Positions 31,698 through 42,425 of a stretch of 43,498 nt of DNA are shown one piece after another. The number at the start of each line of letters is the position of its first letter. The stretch's first letter is position 1. The notes under the pieces were generated by a model. The model saw only the letters and a list, made by a program, of their open reading frames with translations. It had not been told where the DNA came from and ran no database searches. Where the stretch lies: assembly GCA_009701185.1 (NCBI GenBank), contig WLKQ01000005.1:1-43498 (forward strand). The letters run 5' to 3'. This stretch comes from Actinomycetota bacterium (lineage in GTDB: Bacteria; Actinomycetota; Actinomycetes; Nanopelagicales; Nanopelagicaceae). The position numbers were made by a program, and so were the translations under genes.

Positions 31698-32753
31698 TTA
31701 CTTGCGACCTTTGCGCTTTGGTTGATTGCGTGGGCCTCGTGGGCGATCTGCTAGATCAACGGCTGCAGGTGTAGGAGTTACGGTTGGTGCAACTCCTCGA
31801 CCATTTACACGCTTAGCTAGAGCAACCATCGCAGGTTCTTTCTCGCGAAGTTGGGCCAATACAGGCGGTGCGATGAAGACCGATGAATATGTACCTACTG
31901 CTAAGCCGATAAACAGAGCAAGTGAAAGATCTTTCAGAGTTCCGGCTCCAAGAAGACCGGCTCCAACAAAGAGAATAGATCCCACTGGTAGAAGTGCAAT
32001 CAAAGACGTATTGAAAGATCGAACCAAGGTTTGATTCACTGCAAGGTTGGTGGCCTGTGAATACGTTTGTTTTGAAGTTGCCGTGATAGTTCGTGTATTT
32101 TCACGAATCTTGTCAAAGACAACAACGGTGTCATAGAGCGAGTAACCCAAGATTGTTAAGAAACCGATCACCGTTGCAGGCGTAACATCAAAGCCAACTA
32201 AAGCATAAATTCCCACAGTAATGAAAACATCGTGCACTACGGCGACAATTGCCGCAACTGCCATCTTAGGTTCAAAGGCCATTGCCAGATAAAGCATGAC
32301 GCAGATTAAAAATCCAATAAGACCATAGAGAGCTTTACGCGTAATCTCTTTACCCCATGATGGTCCAACGATTTGAGAATCAATAGAATCGGTAGTTACG
32401 CCAAACTTTGCCGCTAAGGCGTCTTGAACTGCATTGTTTTGTGCGTTATCGAGTGCAGCTGTCTGAACGCGAACCTTATCGGTTCCAATGTTCTGAACAA
32501 TTATTTCGCCAGGAACACCAGATGTAGCCACCGCTGCTCTTGCATCTTCTATCGATGCATGCGCTTTTGTAACAGTGAAGGATGAACCACCCTTAAATTC
32601 GATTCCAAGGTGCACGCCTTGAAGAGTTAATGCGCCAATCGAAGCCAGGATAAATAACGCAGAAATGGAATACCAGCGTTTGCGGCGTCCAATGAAATCA
32701 ACAGAAGTTTCGCCTCGATAGAGACGACCACCTAAACCTGAGAGCTTTGACAT
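31698..32753 (-). CDS. secF: Protein translocase subunit SecF
   Basis: 351 aa; GIEFKGGSSFTV, TILGYSLYDTVVVFDKIREN, NQTLVRSFNTSLIALLPV. Confidence 0.98.
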   Translation of the reverse strand: MSKLSGLGGRLYRGETSVDFIGRRKRWYSISALFILASIGALTLQGVHLGIEFKGGSSFTVTKAHASIEDARAAVATSGVPGEIIVQNIGTDKVRVQTAALDNAQNNAVQDALAAKFGVTTDSIDSQIVGPSWGKEITRKALYGLIGFLICVMLYLAMAFEPKMAVAAIVAVVHDVFITVGIYALVGFDVTPATVIGFLTILGYSLYDTVVVFDKIRENTRTITATSKQTYSQATNLAVNQTLVRSFNTSLIALLPVGSILFVGAGLLGAGTLKDLSLALFIGLAVGTYSSVFIAPPVLAQLREKEPAMVALAKRVNGRGVAPTVTPTPAAVDLADRPRGPRNQPKRKGRK

Positions 32754-32756
32754 TTC

Positions 32757-34268
32757 TTATGCCTCCTTAACAACTGGCAGTGTTCCAGTGCTCTTAGCCG
32801 ATAGACCCGAATAGCGATGGCCAGATGAATAGAAGTTCACACGCGAAAGAATTGTTACGAGCGGTTTAGTAAAGACAAATACAACAATTAAATCCACAAG
32901 AGTCGTAAGTCCGAGAGTGAAGGCAAAACCACGTACGCCACCCACTGCAAAGAAGTAGAGAAGAACTGCGGCAATAATTGAAACGAAGTCGGCAACCAAA
33001 ATCGTATGGCGTGCACGTTGCCAGCCGGTTTCAACAGCCGTACGCAGAGTGCGACCTTCTCGGATTTCATCTCTAATACGCTCGAAGTAGATAATAAATG
33101 AGTCAGCCGTTACACCGATTGCCACGATTGCTCCAGCGATTCCCGCCAAAGTCAGCGTGAAACCAATCCACTTACCGAGCAACAGGAAGAGTAGATAAAC
33201 AAGTGACCCAGCTACGACAAGTGATCCTACAGTCACAAGGCCGAGGCCTCTGTAGTAGAGAAGTGAGTACAAGAGAACGAGGCCAAGACCCAACGCACCA
33301 GCGATTAAACCTGCATTGAGCTGGTCGGCACCAAGAGTCGGTGAAATTTGTTGAACTTCTCCGCGATCAAATGCAAGTGGCAATGCGCCGTACTTCAATA
33401 CATTTGCAAGATCTTGCGCTTCTACTTGAGAGAAACTTCCTGTGATTTGGGCGTTGCCTGAAGGAATTGGTTCGTTAATTCGCGGAGAAGAAACAACTAA
33501 ACCATCGAGAACAATCGCAACTTGATTCGTTGGCTCTGGCAATGAAGTAACGCGAGTTGTCAGCGCTCCAAACGCCTTAGTGCCTTCACCATTGAAAGTA
33601 AGGCTTACATACCAAGCGCTACCACCTTGTGTATCAATTCCTGCTGAAGCCTTAGAAATCTGACGACCCAAAACCTCTGCGGGAGCCAAAATATACTTAG
33701 TAGTTCCAGCGCGATCACATACGGCAATCGCTTCGGTCGGAGAATCCGTTCCTGTTCCTTGCAAATTTGCTAACTTCGTACAATCGAGCGCGGCAAATTT
33801 TGCATTAAGTGCAGCACTTACTCCAGCTGCAGGCGTTGCAGTTTTATCAGCTGTGCCATTCGAAATCGCACTTGCTAATACCTGACGGAATCTGAGTTCT
33901 GCTGTCTGACCAACTAATTCGACGACGCGTCGGCCTGTATCCCCCGGTACTGAGATAACAATCTGTCGATTAGTACCACTTCCCTGCGCAGCTACTTCAG
34001 ACTCGGCAACACCGAGTGAGTTAACGCGCTGACGGATAATGGAGACTGCTTGGTCGATTGCTTCATTAGTAACTTTTCCACTTTCACCTGGCGCAATGCG
34101 AGGTTGAAGAGTTACTGACGTTCCGCCGCGGAGATCAAGACCGAGTCGCACTGCCGTTGCTCCCTGGACAAATACCAGCCCGGTCATGGCGATGAGCACC
34201 AGGCCTAGGATGGCAAGTGAGCGAGCTGGGCGTGCAGTCGTCTTTACCGGTTTATTAGTTGTAGACAT
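32757..34268 (-). CDS. secD: Protein translocase subunit SecD
   Basis: 503 aa; RLGLDLRGGTSVTLQPR, LAGIAGAIVAIGVTADSFIIYFERIRDEIREG. Confidence 0.98.
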   Translation of the reverse strand: MSTTNKPVKTTARPARSLAILGLVLIAMTGLVFVQGATAVRLGLDLRGGTSVTLQPRIAPGESGKVTNEAIDQAVSIIRQRVNSLGVAESEVAAQGSGTNRQIVISVPGDTGRRVVELVGQTAELRFRQVLASAISNGTADKTATPAAGVSAALNAKFAALDCTKLANLQGTGTDSPTEAIAVCDRAGTTKYILAPAEVLGRQISKASAGIDTQGGSAWYVSLTFNGEGTKAFGALTTRVTSLPEPTNQVAIVLDGLVVSSPRINEPIPSGNAQITGSFSQVEAQDLANVLKYGALPLAFDRGEVQQISPTLGADQLNAGLIAGALGLGLVLLYSLLYYRGLGLVTVGSLVVAGSLVYLLFLLLGKWIGFTLTLAGIAGAIVAIGVTADSFIIYFERIRDEIREGRTLRTAVETGWQRARHTILVADFVSIIAAVLLYFFAVGGVRGFAFTLGLTTLVDLIVVFVFTKPLVTILSRVNFYSSGHRYSGLSAKSTGTLPVVKEA

Positions 34269-34279
34269 AGAGGCAGAGT

Positions 34280-35335
34280 CTAGGCATCAATCGCCGGTGT
34301 GTCGAAAAGCGAGGCGATTTGAGCAGGTGGTGTTCGTCCTATGTGCGAATATCCCAGTGCTGTGGCCACTCTGCCCCGAGGCGTCCGTGCCATAAACCCA
34401 TTTCGGACTAAAAACGGTTCGGCCACTGATTCAACGGTCTCAATCTCTTCTCCTACCGCGATAGCCAATGTCGATAGTCCGACCGGTCCACCATTGAATC
34501 GTTCGACTAAAGCGGTCAATACCCCTCTGTCTAGTCGATCGAGTCCCATCTCATCGACTTCATAAATCTCAAGGGCAGTTCGCGCACCCGATAAATCAAT
34601 CTGAGAGGCTCCCTGAACTTGACCATAATCACGGACGCGACGAAGTAGGCGATTTGCAATACGTGGCGTACCTCGTGAGCGCCGCGAGATCTCTGAAATC
34701 GCATCAGGTGAAATTGAAATCTTTAATAACGCAGCACTTCTTGAGATAACTTGTTCTAACTCTTCATCTGAATAAAAATCTAAATGCGCAGTAAAGCCGA
34801 AACGATCGCGCAATGGACTAGTCAATAAACCACTTCGAGTTGTTGCACCTACTAAAGTGAAATGTGGAAGTTGCAAAGGTATCGCCGTTGCACCTGGACC
34901 CTTGCCAACAATTACATCGACTCTAAAATCCTCCATGGCTAGGTATAGCAATTCTTCGGCCGGACGTGGCAAGCGATGAATTTCATCGAGAAAAAGAATT
35001 TCGCCTTCAACAAGTGATGACAGAATTGCGGCTAAGTCTCCCGCATGTGTAATTGCGGGACCGCTTGTAATGCGAATTGGTGCTGACATCTCACTTGCTA
35101 AAATCAAAGCTAACGTAGTTTTTCCAAGTCCAGGTGGACCCGATAATAAAATATGATCTGCCGGCGTTTTACGATGTCGCGCAGCAGTCAGCAATACATC
35201 GATTTGTGCGCGAACTCTATGTTGGCCTATGAACTCGCTGAGATTATTCGGACGAAGCGCATGTTCAAGTGCAGACTCCTCCCCTTTTATTGCGGGCTCC
35301 ACTAGTCGATCCTCAGCCACGGGAGTTCTTTCCAT
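34280..35335 (-). CDS. ruvB: Holliday junction branch migration ATPase RuvB
   Basis: 351 aa; [71 protein letters not shown]. Confidence 0.99.
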   Translation of the reverse strand: MERTPVAEDRLVEPAIKGEESALEHALRPNNLSEFIGQHRVRAQIDVLLTAARHRKTPADHILLSGPPGLGKTTLALILASEMSAPIRITSGPAITHAGDLAAILSSLVEGEILFLDEIHRLPRPAEELLYLAMEDFRVDVIVGKGPGATAIPLQLPHFTLVGATTRSGLLTSPLRDRFGFTAHLDFYSDEELEQVISRSAALLKISISPDAISEISRRSRGTPRIANRLLRRVRDYGQVQGASQIDLSGARTALEIYEVDEMGLDRLDRGVLTALVERFNGGPVGLSTLAIAVGEEIETVESVAEPFLVRNGFMARTPRGRVATALGYSHIGRTPPAQIASLFDTPAIDA

Positions 35336-35927
35336 TAGCTAGTGCGTCCTTAAGTAAATCACTCATGTCAACGCTTGAAGCATCCACACCCTCACTCTGT
35401 AAACGATTAACCAGCGCCCCTATTGCGTTATCGGATTCTTTAGGCGAAAAACCTAGTGAAACTAAGGCGCTAGATAATTGCTCACGCCATGCAGGTTGAT
35501 GGCCCTGATATGTACCACTCTCTGAAAGATCTGACAGCTTTCCCTTGAGTTCTAAGATCATGCGTTGGGCACCTTTGCGGCCGATTCCGGGAACGCGTTC
35601 TATGGCCGATACATCTTCTTGGGCTATCGCTCTGCCTAAGTCCTCTGGAGTTAATACGCTTAAAATTGAGAGTGCAACCTTAGGACCTACACCTGAAACC
35701 GTTTGCACTAACTCGAAAAGTGAGCGCGCTTGTTCGCTAAGAAATCCAAATAAAGTCAACGAATCTTCGCGCACTACAAGAGATGTAAATAGTTGGACTG
35801 ACGAACCCAACGTAACTGCGCCACTTGTTGATGGATTTACTAAGACACTTAAACCAATGCCACCGACTTCGACAACAAGTCGATCACTATGGATAGATCT
35901 AACAGTTCCAGTGATCAGAGAAATCAT
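35313..35927 (-). CDS. ruvA: Holliday junction DNA helicase RuvA
   Basis: 204 aa; [64 protein letters not shown]. Confidence 0.97.
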   Translation of the reverse strand: MISLITGTVRSIHSDRLVVEVGGIGLSVLVNPSTSGAVTLGSSVQLFTSLVVREDSLTLFGFLSEQARSLFELVQTVSGVGPKVALSILSVLTPEDLGRAIAQEDVSAIERVPGIGRKGAQRMILELKGKLSDLSESGTYQGHQPAWREQLSSALVSLGFSPKESDNAIGALVNRLQSEGVDASSVDMSDLLKDALANGKNSRG

Positions 35928-36464
35928 TTATCCACGCAAACCTTTAAGTCGAATTTTTTCAGCGGCAAGTGCATCTGCTATTTTCGCATTTGCTGCACCT
36001 CGCCAAATATTACAAATTGCCAGAGCTAGCGCATCGGTTGCATCAACGGGCTTAGGGATAGAGTCGAGGTTCAAAAGTTTTTGTACCATCTGCGCAACTT
36101 GAGCTTTGTTGGCTCGGCCTGATCCAGTAACCGCAGCTTTGACCTCACTAGGTGTATGCATCATTACGGGTATTCCGCATTTAGCCGCAATCAAAAGTGC
36201 AATGCCTGCGGCCTGACCTGTACCCATAACAGTTCGCACGTTGTGCTGTGCAAAAACACGTTCAACGGCAATTACATCGGGTTTCCAAATATTGACCCAC
36301 TCATTAATTTGACGATCAAGTTCTAGAAGTCGAGACTCAAGTGGCAGCTCGGTAGGCGTGAGAATTACTCCAACGCCGACCATAGTTAATGGAGCGCCCA
36401 CAGTTCCTTCGACGATGCCTATTCCACAACGGGTTAAGCCTGGATCAATTCCCAGTACTCGCAT
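35928..36464 (-). CDS. ruvC: Crossover junction endodeoxyribonuclease RuvC
   Basis: 178 aa; [56 protein letters not shown]. Confidence 0.98.
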   Translation of the reverse strand: MRVLGIDPGLTRCGIGIVEGTVGAPLTMVGVGVILTPTELPLESRLLELDRQINEWVNIWKPDVIAVERVFAQHNVRTVMGTGQAAGIALLIAAKCGIPVMMHTPSEVKAAVTGSGRANKAQVAQMVQKLLNLDSIPKPVDATDALALAICNIWRGAANAKIADALAAEKIRLKGLRG

Positions 36465-36500
36465 CTATCCACCCGATTTCTTTTCCATTAACTAAGTATT

Positions 36501-36514
36501 AAAGCCTAGGCTTT
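36501..36514. repeat. 14-bp perfect palindrome between ruvC and yebC
   Basis: AAAGCCTAGGCTTT in the 62-bp ruvC/yebC gap. Confidence 0.4.
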
Positions 36515-36526
36515 GACGGCAAAGAG

Positions 36527-37279
36527 TTAGTCCAGGCTCGCCATAACTTCATCTGAAACATCAAAGTTGCTGAATACATTCTGCACATCATCGAGCTCTT
36601 CTATTGCATCGATGAGTTCAAAAACCTTTTTAGCACCTTCTGCATCTAATTCGATATGCATAGATGGTAGAAATGACGAGTCGGCAGATTCATAGTCAAT
36701 GCCAGCGTTTTGTAGAGCTGTTCGAACTACAACCAGATCACTGGATTCACTGACAACTTCAAAAGCTTCACCTAAATCATTGACCTCTTCAGCACCTGCA
36801 TCTAAGACTGCCTCAAGAATTGTATCTTCCGTTAAACCAGAGATTTTCTTAACGATGATGACACCTTTGCGATTAAAAAGATAAGCAACCGAACCAGGAT
36901 CAGCCATTGATCCACCGTTTCGCGTTACTGCTACACGTACCTCTGATGATGAACGATTGCGATTATCAGTTAAACACTCAATCATGATTGCTACACCGTT
37001 AGGACCATAGCCTTCATACATAATGGTTTGATAATCGGCTGCACCCAGCTCTAATCCAGCACCACGTTTGATCGCGCGCTCAATATTATCGGCCGGCATT
37101 GAAGATTTCTTGGCTTTAGTGATCGCATCAAAGAGAGTTGGATTGCCTTCAATGTCAGCTCCACCATTTCGTGCCGCAACTTCAATTGCACGAATCTGTT
37201 TTGCGAAAACTTTTGCACGGCGGCTATCGATGATCGCCTTCTTATGCTTGGTTGTCGCCCATTTGGAATGGCCTGACAT
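36527..37279 (-). CDS. yebC: YebC/PmpR family protein (TACO1-like translational/transcriptional regulator)
   Basis: 250 aa; [75 protein letters not shown]. Confidence 0.98.
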   Translation of the reverse strand: MSGHSKWATTKHKKAIIDSRRAKVFAKQIRAIEVAARNGGADIEGNPTLFDAITKAKKSSMPADNIERAIKRGAGLELGAADYQTIMYEGYGPNGVAIMIECLTDNRNRSSSEVRVAVTRNGGSMADPGSVAYLFNRKGVIIVKKISGLTEDTILEAVLDAGAEEVNDLGEAFEVVSESSDLVVVRTALQNAGIDYESADSSFLPSMHIELDAEGAKKVFELIDAIEELDDVQNVFSNFDVSDEVMASLD

Positions 37280-37306
37280 GGTGAACCCCTTTTTCCTTGA
37301 CTCGAA

Positions 37307-37903
37307 CTACTGTACCTTCTGTAATGCTGGCTTTGCCACTTCCTCAATAAAGTATCGATGAATACGGTGATCTGCTGTTAACTCTGGATGAAAAGATGTA
37401 GCAAGCAGATGTCCAGAACGAACCGCAACTGGATGGCTATCCACACTAGCTAGGACTTCAACATTTTTGCCCACTCGTTCAACCCATGGCGCTCTAATAA
37501 AGACGGCACGGATCAAATCCGTTGAACCATCATTGAATGCAATGTCAGACTCGAAAGAATCTACTTGACGTCCAAATGCATTTCGTCTAACAGTTATGTC
37601 TAGGCCGCCAAATGTTTTTTGACCCTCTTTGGCATCTAAAATCTCATCGGCCAACAAAATCATTCCGGCACATGATCCGTAAACGGGCATTCCTGCAGCG
37701 ATTCGCCTAGCCAGCGGTTCAAGAAGACCAAATATCTCAGCTAATTGAGCGATTGTCGTTGATTCACCGCCTGGCAAAACTAGTGCGTCAACAGCAGCTA
37801 ATTCACTGGGCCTACGAACAGTTGTTGGCTGGACTCCACATGCAATGAGTGCGCTTATATGTTCGCGGACATCACCTTGTAATGCGAGTACTCCAACTTT
37901 CAT
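37307..37903 (-). CDS. pdxT: Pyridoxal 5'-phosphate synthase glutaminase subunit PdxT
   Basis: 198 aa; [68 protein letters not shown]. Confidence 0.98.
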   Translation of the reverse strand: MKVGVLALQGDVREHISALIACGVQPTTVRRPSELAAVDALVLPGGESTTIAQLAEIFGLLEPLARRIAAGMPVYGSCAGMILLADEILDAKEGQKTFGGLDITVRRNAFGRQVDSFESDIAFNDGSTDLIRAVFIRAPWVERVGKNVEVLASVDSHPVAVRSGHLLATSFHPELTADHRIHRYFIEEVAKPALQKVQ

Positions 37904-37915
37904 ATATTTGTTTGA

Positions 37916-38803
37916 TTACCAACCGCGCTCAGCAAGACGGTGTGGCGCTGGAAGATCGGCAACATTGATGCCGACCATAGCTTCACCTAACCCGCGAGAT
38001 GCATCAGCGATAACCTTTGGATCATCCCAGAATGTTGTTGCACGAACGCATGCTGCTGCGCGTTGGGCGGGATTACCTGACTTAAATATTCCGGAGCCGA
38101 TAAAGACACCATCTGCGCCCATGCTCATCATCAATGCAGCATCTGCAGGTGTTGCAATACCTCCGGCAGTAAAGAGAACAACTGGAAGCTTTCCCTTCTC
38201 TGCAACCTCTTTAACTAATTCATACGGAGCTTGCAACTCTTTAGCAGCTACATAGAGTTCGTCTTCACGCATAGAAGATAGGCGACGAATCTCGCCATTG
38301 ATTTCGCGCATATGTTGCATCGCATTTGAAACATCTCCTGTTCCGGCTTCACCTTTTGAACGAATCATTGCAGCACCTTCATTGATACGGCGAAGTGCTT
38401 CACCAAGATTTGTAGCACCGCATACAAATGGAACGGTGAAATTCCACTTATCAATATGGTTCTTGTAATCAGCAGGTGTCAAAACCTCTGATTCATCGAT
38501 GTAGTCAACGCCTAATGACTGTAAAACTTGAGCTTCAACAAAATGGCCGATGCGAGCCTTAGCCATAACTGGAATTGATACTGCGGCTTGAATCTTTTCA
38601 ATCATGTCAGGATCTGACATGCGAGCTACGCCACCTTGGGCGCGAATATCGGCAGGTACGCGCTCAAGGGCCATGACTGCAACAGCGCCAGCATCTTCGG
38701 CAATCTTTGCCTGTTCAGCGTTAACGACATCCATAATGACGCCGCCTTTGAGCATCTCTGCCATGCCGCGCTTGACTCGTCCAGTACCTGTTACTTCAGT
38801 CAT
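37916..38803 (-). CDS. pdxS: Pyridoxal 5'-phosphate synthase lyase subunit PdxS
   Basis: 295 aa; [45 protein letters not shown]. Confidence 0.99.
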   Translation of the reverse strand: MTEVTGTGRVKRGMAEMLKGGVIMDVVNAEQAKIAEDAGAVAVMALERVPADIRAQGGVARMSDPDMIEKIQAAVSIPVMAKARIGHFVEAQVLQSLGVDYIDESEVLTPADYKNHIDKWNFTVPFVCGATNLGEALRRINEGAAMIRSKGEAGTGDVSNAMQHMREINGEIRRLSSMREDELYVAAKELQAPYELVKEVAEKGKLPVVLFTAGGIATPADAALMMSMGADGVFIGSGIFKSGNPAQRAAACVRATTFWDDPKVIADASRGLGEAMVGINVADLPAPHRLAERGW

Positions 38804-38844
38804 TGCCGTTCTCCGATTTTCTGAGCTCCATTAGGTGGACCATC

Positions 38845-39882
38845 CTACTTTGTCGCAGAGCTACTCGCTTGCGGAATTGGATGGGTGAAATCAGGGGCCT
38901 TGTCCGTGAGAGCGATCCAAATCTGACCCGGGGCAAAGAGGATAGGTGCACCTAGTGCATCAGTCCATGTCGTCCCTACATCTGGACTATTTCGGACCCA
39001 GGTGCCAGCGAAAGTTTGACCATCGCGCAGTATGAATCCAGCGCCGGTACCAACCGTATTAGAAAAGGGTGTAACTCCCCCAACTTTGTCGAAATACTCA
39101 GAGTCAGTTATTGAAACCAATTGGATAACTAAGGTTGTAGGACACAGCTGTTTACCGGTGCGTACAACATTTGGATGTGAGTTATGGAAAAGTAACCAAC
39201 ATTTATCTTTTGCCGACCAATCGGCTCTATATCGCGCAGCCGGCCAATGCATCGTCGCTGTGGTTGTACTCACTCCATTTTTTGGTGCCTTACCAAAACT
39301 CCAGCCGACTGATTTTGCTGTATCAACTACATAGGATTTTTCAGCAACTTCTGCCATCAATAAGTCTGCACGCAGCACCATTGAATACGGATTCACCCTC
39401 GTAGGATCACGCGTATAAATAGTTGGCGGCTGTGCTTGTGCGCCAAGATTTTGTAAATTCGCTGCAGCAATCACTGGCAAAAGTTTCTTTTGCGCACCAC
39501 TGTAAGCAAATGCAACTCGACCATATTGACTTAGGATTTCTATATCTGAAATTCGTGCACTTCTAACTGGGCCCACTTCTGTTGGAAGTCGTGAAGAGAA
39601 GATTACTGCCAATCTAGTAAGTCCGCCTTCTACCTGCTCTATATAGACAACATCGGCATCTTCTAGGCCAATTTGAGGGTGGGCCAAATTTGTATCATCA
39701 ATTTTGACCACAAGCAGTTTTCCATTGGTGCCTTCACGACCGCTCAGTACATTTGTTGCAACGTGCTTCGGTTTTAGTTTGCTGATCGCCGTTGATACTG
39801 AGCTACAACTTGTGAGAGTAAGTGAGATGGAGACAATGAAGACCAGGGTTAGGTATTTAGAGCGCATCGGTCTCAAACTCAT
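38845..39882 (-). CDS. DUF3048 domain-containing (YerB-like) putative lipoprotein
   Basis: 345 aa; signal with lipobox LTSC; LLVVKIDDTNLAHPQIGLEDADVVYIEQVEGGLTRLAVIFSSRLPTEVGPVRSARISDIEILSQY; alternative start MRSKYL at 39867. Confidence 0.88.
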   Translation of the reverse strand: MSLRPMRSKYLTLVFIVSISLTLTSCSSVSTAISKLKPKHVATNVLSGREGTNGKLLVVKIDDTNLAHPQIGLEDADVVYIEQVEGGLTRLAVIFSSRLPTEVGPVRSARISDIEILSQYGRVAFAYSGAQKKLLPVIAAANLQNLGAQAQPPTIYTRDPTRVNPYSMVLRADLLMAEVAEKSYVVDTAKSVGWSFGKAPKNGVSTTTATMHWPAARYRADWSAKDKCWLLFHNSHPNVVRTGKQLCPTTLVIQLVSITDSEYFDKVGGVTPFSNTVGTGAGFILRDGQTFAGTWVRNSPDVGTTWTDALGAPILFAPGQIWIALTDKAPDFTHPIPQASSSATK

Positions 39883-40360
39883 ATGTCACCGGTAATGGCG
39901 CAGTACCGGCTAAGCGAAAAAGGCGAATTGCAACTCTTTTTCGAACTGCCTGCGTAGATGAAACCGAATCGGTGTGAAGTGAGATTGCAATGCGTATTTT
40001 GGCAGTTAACAGTGAGAGCTCACTGAAAAGTGCCGCTTCAGCTGGAGTTGCCTGCTCTTGGCCATCGATAAGAAGAAATGAGAGAGCTCCAGATAATGCA
40101 GACTCTGCGCCAGATCTCTCTTGCACACTGGCTTCACGTGCTTGATATGCCGCCGAAGTGAGCAACAAGGTTGAAGCGGGATCTGCAAAATCACTGCGTG
40201 CAATTTCTAATGCGATCGCCGCCCTGCGCTGAAGTAAGCCATCAAGATTGGCCCAACTTGTTTCAACGCGATGATGCAAACGATCTAAACGCGTAGCTAG
40301 AAACGATAGGTACCAAGCAAAGGTTAATAAAACTAAAATAACGAGAAGTGTTGTCTTCAT
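39857..40360 (-). CDS. Membrane-anchored LemA-like protein
   Basis: 167 aa; N-terminal TM then RLDRLHHRVETSWANLDGLLQRRAAIALEIA, similar to the LemA start; remote similarity only. Confidence 0.55.
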   Translation of the reverse strand: MKTTLLVILVLLTFAWYLSFLATRLDRLHHRVETSWANLDGLLQRRAAIALEIARSDFADPASTLLLTSAAYQAREASVQERSGAESALSGALSFLLIDGQEQATPAEAALFSELSLLTAKIRIAISLHTDSVSSTQAVRKRVAIRLFRLAGTAPLPVTYEFETDAL

Positions 40361-41541
40361 TTCTTATCTTCATCACGATTGAGGAGTCGATTCCATGAGC
40401 GACTTTCTGAAACTAAACTGACGCCTTCGCCACCGACTAATGCCATCTCATAAATAGAGAAAATCTGCTGAGCAACAACTTCCCAATCAAATATCTGAGC
40501 ATGTGCTTTCCCGGCCTTGGATAAATCGTTTCGTTTATTGTCATCGCGCAGAAGATCAATAATCACTTTGGCAAGTGCAGTTGAGTTCTCGGATTCAAAT
40601 AGTGCGCCAAACTCCCCACCACCTAACAAAGAGTCAAAAGCAGGAATGTCACTGGCCACCGCACACGCTCCACCGGCTAACGCTTCAGCCAAAATAATTC
40701 CAAAGGATTCACCACCAGTATTTGGGGCTACATAGAGCGCAACTGACGCCATGAAATCGGCTTTATCCTGCTCGCTAATACGCCCTAGAAACTCAAATCG
40801 TTGACGCAATTGCGGATCGATAGCCTTAATAAAATCTTCTGGGTCACCGGGTCCTGCAACAAAAACTTTCACATCGGGAGCAAACCTGGCGATTATCGGC
40901 AGTGCATCGACTAATACTTGTAAACCTTTTCTTGGCTCCTCAAAGCGGCCGATAAAGCCAATCGTGTTTCCGCTCCACTTTTCTTGATGCACTCCATTTG
41001 CATAACGCGAAGCATAAATACCGTTTGGAATTACCACTGCGTCTGTATCTAAGTGGTTGGTTAAAGTAAGGCGTGCAGCTTCAGATACTGCAATACGTGC
41101 AGAAAGTTTTTCAATTGCTGGCTCTAGAATCGGACCAATCGCATAAATAACTTTTTGATGTTTAGCTGCAGCATGGAAGGTTCCGACCATAGGACCTTCT
41201 GCAGCCCAGCACGCCAATAGAGAAATCGATGGAATGGCAGGTTCATGAAGATGCAAGAGATCGAAATCTCCCTCACTAATCCAATGCTTCACTCGATTGA
41301 AAGCAATGGGACCAAATAAAACGCGCGCGACTGCGCCGTTATAAGGAATCGAAATTGGTTTACCGGCACTAGTCACATAACTAGGCAATGTTGACTCATC
41401 GATCACGGGTGCAAGCACTGAGACGGTGTGACCGGCGGCAATAAGAAACTCTGCTAAATCACGAATGTGGTTTTGCACTCCCCCAGGTGTGTCCCAACCA
41501 TAAGGACAAACAATTCCAATGCGGAGTTTTTTCGTCAGCAT
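40357..41541 (-). CDS. pimA: Phosphatidylinositol alpha-mannosyltransferase (GT4)
   Basis: 394 aa; LRIGIVCPYGWDTPGGVQNHIRDLAEFLIAAGHTVSVLAP, IGFIGRFEEPRKGLQVLVDAL, SFGIILAEALAGGACAVASDI; syntenic with pgsA/acyltransferase. Confidence 0.93.
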   Translation of the reverse strand: MLTKKLRIGIVCPYGWDTPGGVQNHIRDLAEFLIAAGHTVSVLAPVIDESTLPSYVTSAGKPISIPYNGAVARVLFGPIAFNRVKHWISEGDFDLLHLHEPAIPSISLLACWAAEGPMVGTFHAAAKHQKVIYAIGPILEPAIEKLSARIAVSEAARLTLTNHLDTDAVVIPNGIYASRYANGVHQEKWSGNTIGFIGRFEEPRKGLQVLVDALPIIARFAPDVKVFVAGPGDPEDFIKAIDPQLRQRFEFLGRISEQDKADFMASVALYVAPNTGGESFGIILAEALAGGACAVASDIPAFDSLLGGGEFGALFESENSTALAKVIIDLLRDDNKRNDLSKAGKAHAQIFDWEVVAQQIFSIYEMALVGGEGVSLVSESRSWNRLLNRDEDKK

Positions 41542-42425
41542 TATTCGCGATCCTTAAAATCGCCATCAATCCAGATCCGTTGCATCATGTGCCAATCGTG
41601 AGGATAGGCAGTGATTCCCTGAGCAAAAAGATCGGCGCTATTTTGAACAATCTGAGCGATTCGTTCAGCCTCAGTTCCCACAGCTGGAATAGGGACCAAA
41701 GAAAAATCAATGTGTATTCCATTTTCCGTGTATGAAATCATTGCGCAAATTAATGGTGCACCCGTCTTTAAGGCCAGGATAGCCGGCCCTGCTGGCATAC
41801 GCGCCGGTCCACCAAAAAAAGTAACATCGATGCCAGAGCGAGATAAATCCCTATCTGCAGCCAAAGCTATGACGCATCCAGATCGGATGCGTTGTGACAA
41901 TGTGGGAAGTACACGGCCATCTAAAGGCAGGGCCTCCATTCCAAATGCTGCACGGTATTCCAAAAATTTCTTAAACAAGGCTTCAGGTTTTAAGTGTTCT
42001 GCAACCGTAACAATCTTTGCACCCTTGCCACAAAAGTATGCTGCTGCGTGATCATAGTTTCCAACATGCGGCAAAGTGACTATTGCGCCTTTACCTGCAG
42101 CTATCGCATCCAGAAGCAAATGTTCATCCGTTGCCGTCACGGTGTCATTGATACGTTGCGGTGACCAATCTGGCAATCGAAATGTGTCACACCAATATCT
42201 AATTGCTGATCTCATAGCTTTATAAACTAGAAGATCCAAATCAAGTGCTGTTATGTCTTTCTGCGTTCTGGCTAAATTTGAGCGCAAACGAACCACGCTC
42301 TTGCCATTTCTTTTTGTCAAAATATCTGCTACGCGATTGGCATTTGTGTAGACAAAGTTTTCAGGTAGCCAACGTAGAACACGCCAAGCGGTGAAATAGC
42401 CCCATGCAGATATTGTTTGCATCAT
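41541..42425 (-). CDS. Phosphatidylinositol mannoside acyltransferase (LpxL/HtrB-like)
   Basis: 294 aa; GAIVTLPHVGNYDHAAAYFCGKGAKIVTVAEHLKPEALFKKFLEYRAAFGMEALPL; AADRDLSRSGIDVTFFGGPARMPAGPAILALKTGAPLI. Confidence 0.93.
   Translation of the reverse strand: MMQTISAWGYFTAWRVLRWLPENFVYTNANRVADILTKRNGKSVVRLRSNLARTQKDITALDLDLLVYKAMRSAIRYWCDTFRLPDWSPQRINDTVTATDEHLLLDAIAAGKGAIVTLPHVGNYDHAAAYFCGKGAKIVTVAEHLKPEALFKKFLEYRAAFGMEALPLDGRVLPTLSQRIRSGCVIALAADRDLSRSGIDVTFFGGPARMPAGPAILALKTGAPLICAMISYTENGIHIDFSLVPIPAVGTEAERIAQIVQNSADLFAQGITAYPHDWHMMQRIWIDGDFKDRE

Noticed and set aside
35545-36102. 185-aa plus-strand ORF antisense to ruvA/ruvC
   Set aside because: Spans two real minus-strand genes; no domain or RBS support.
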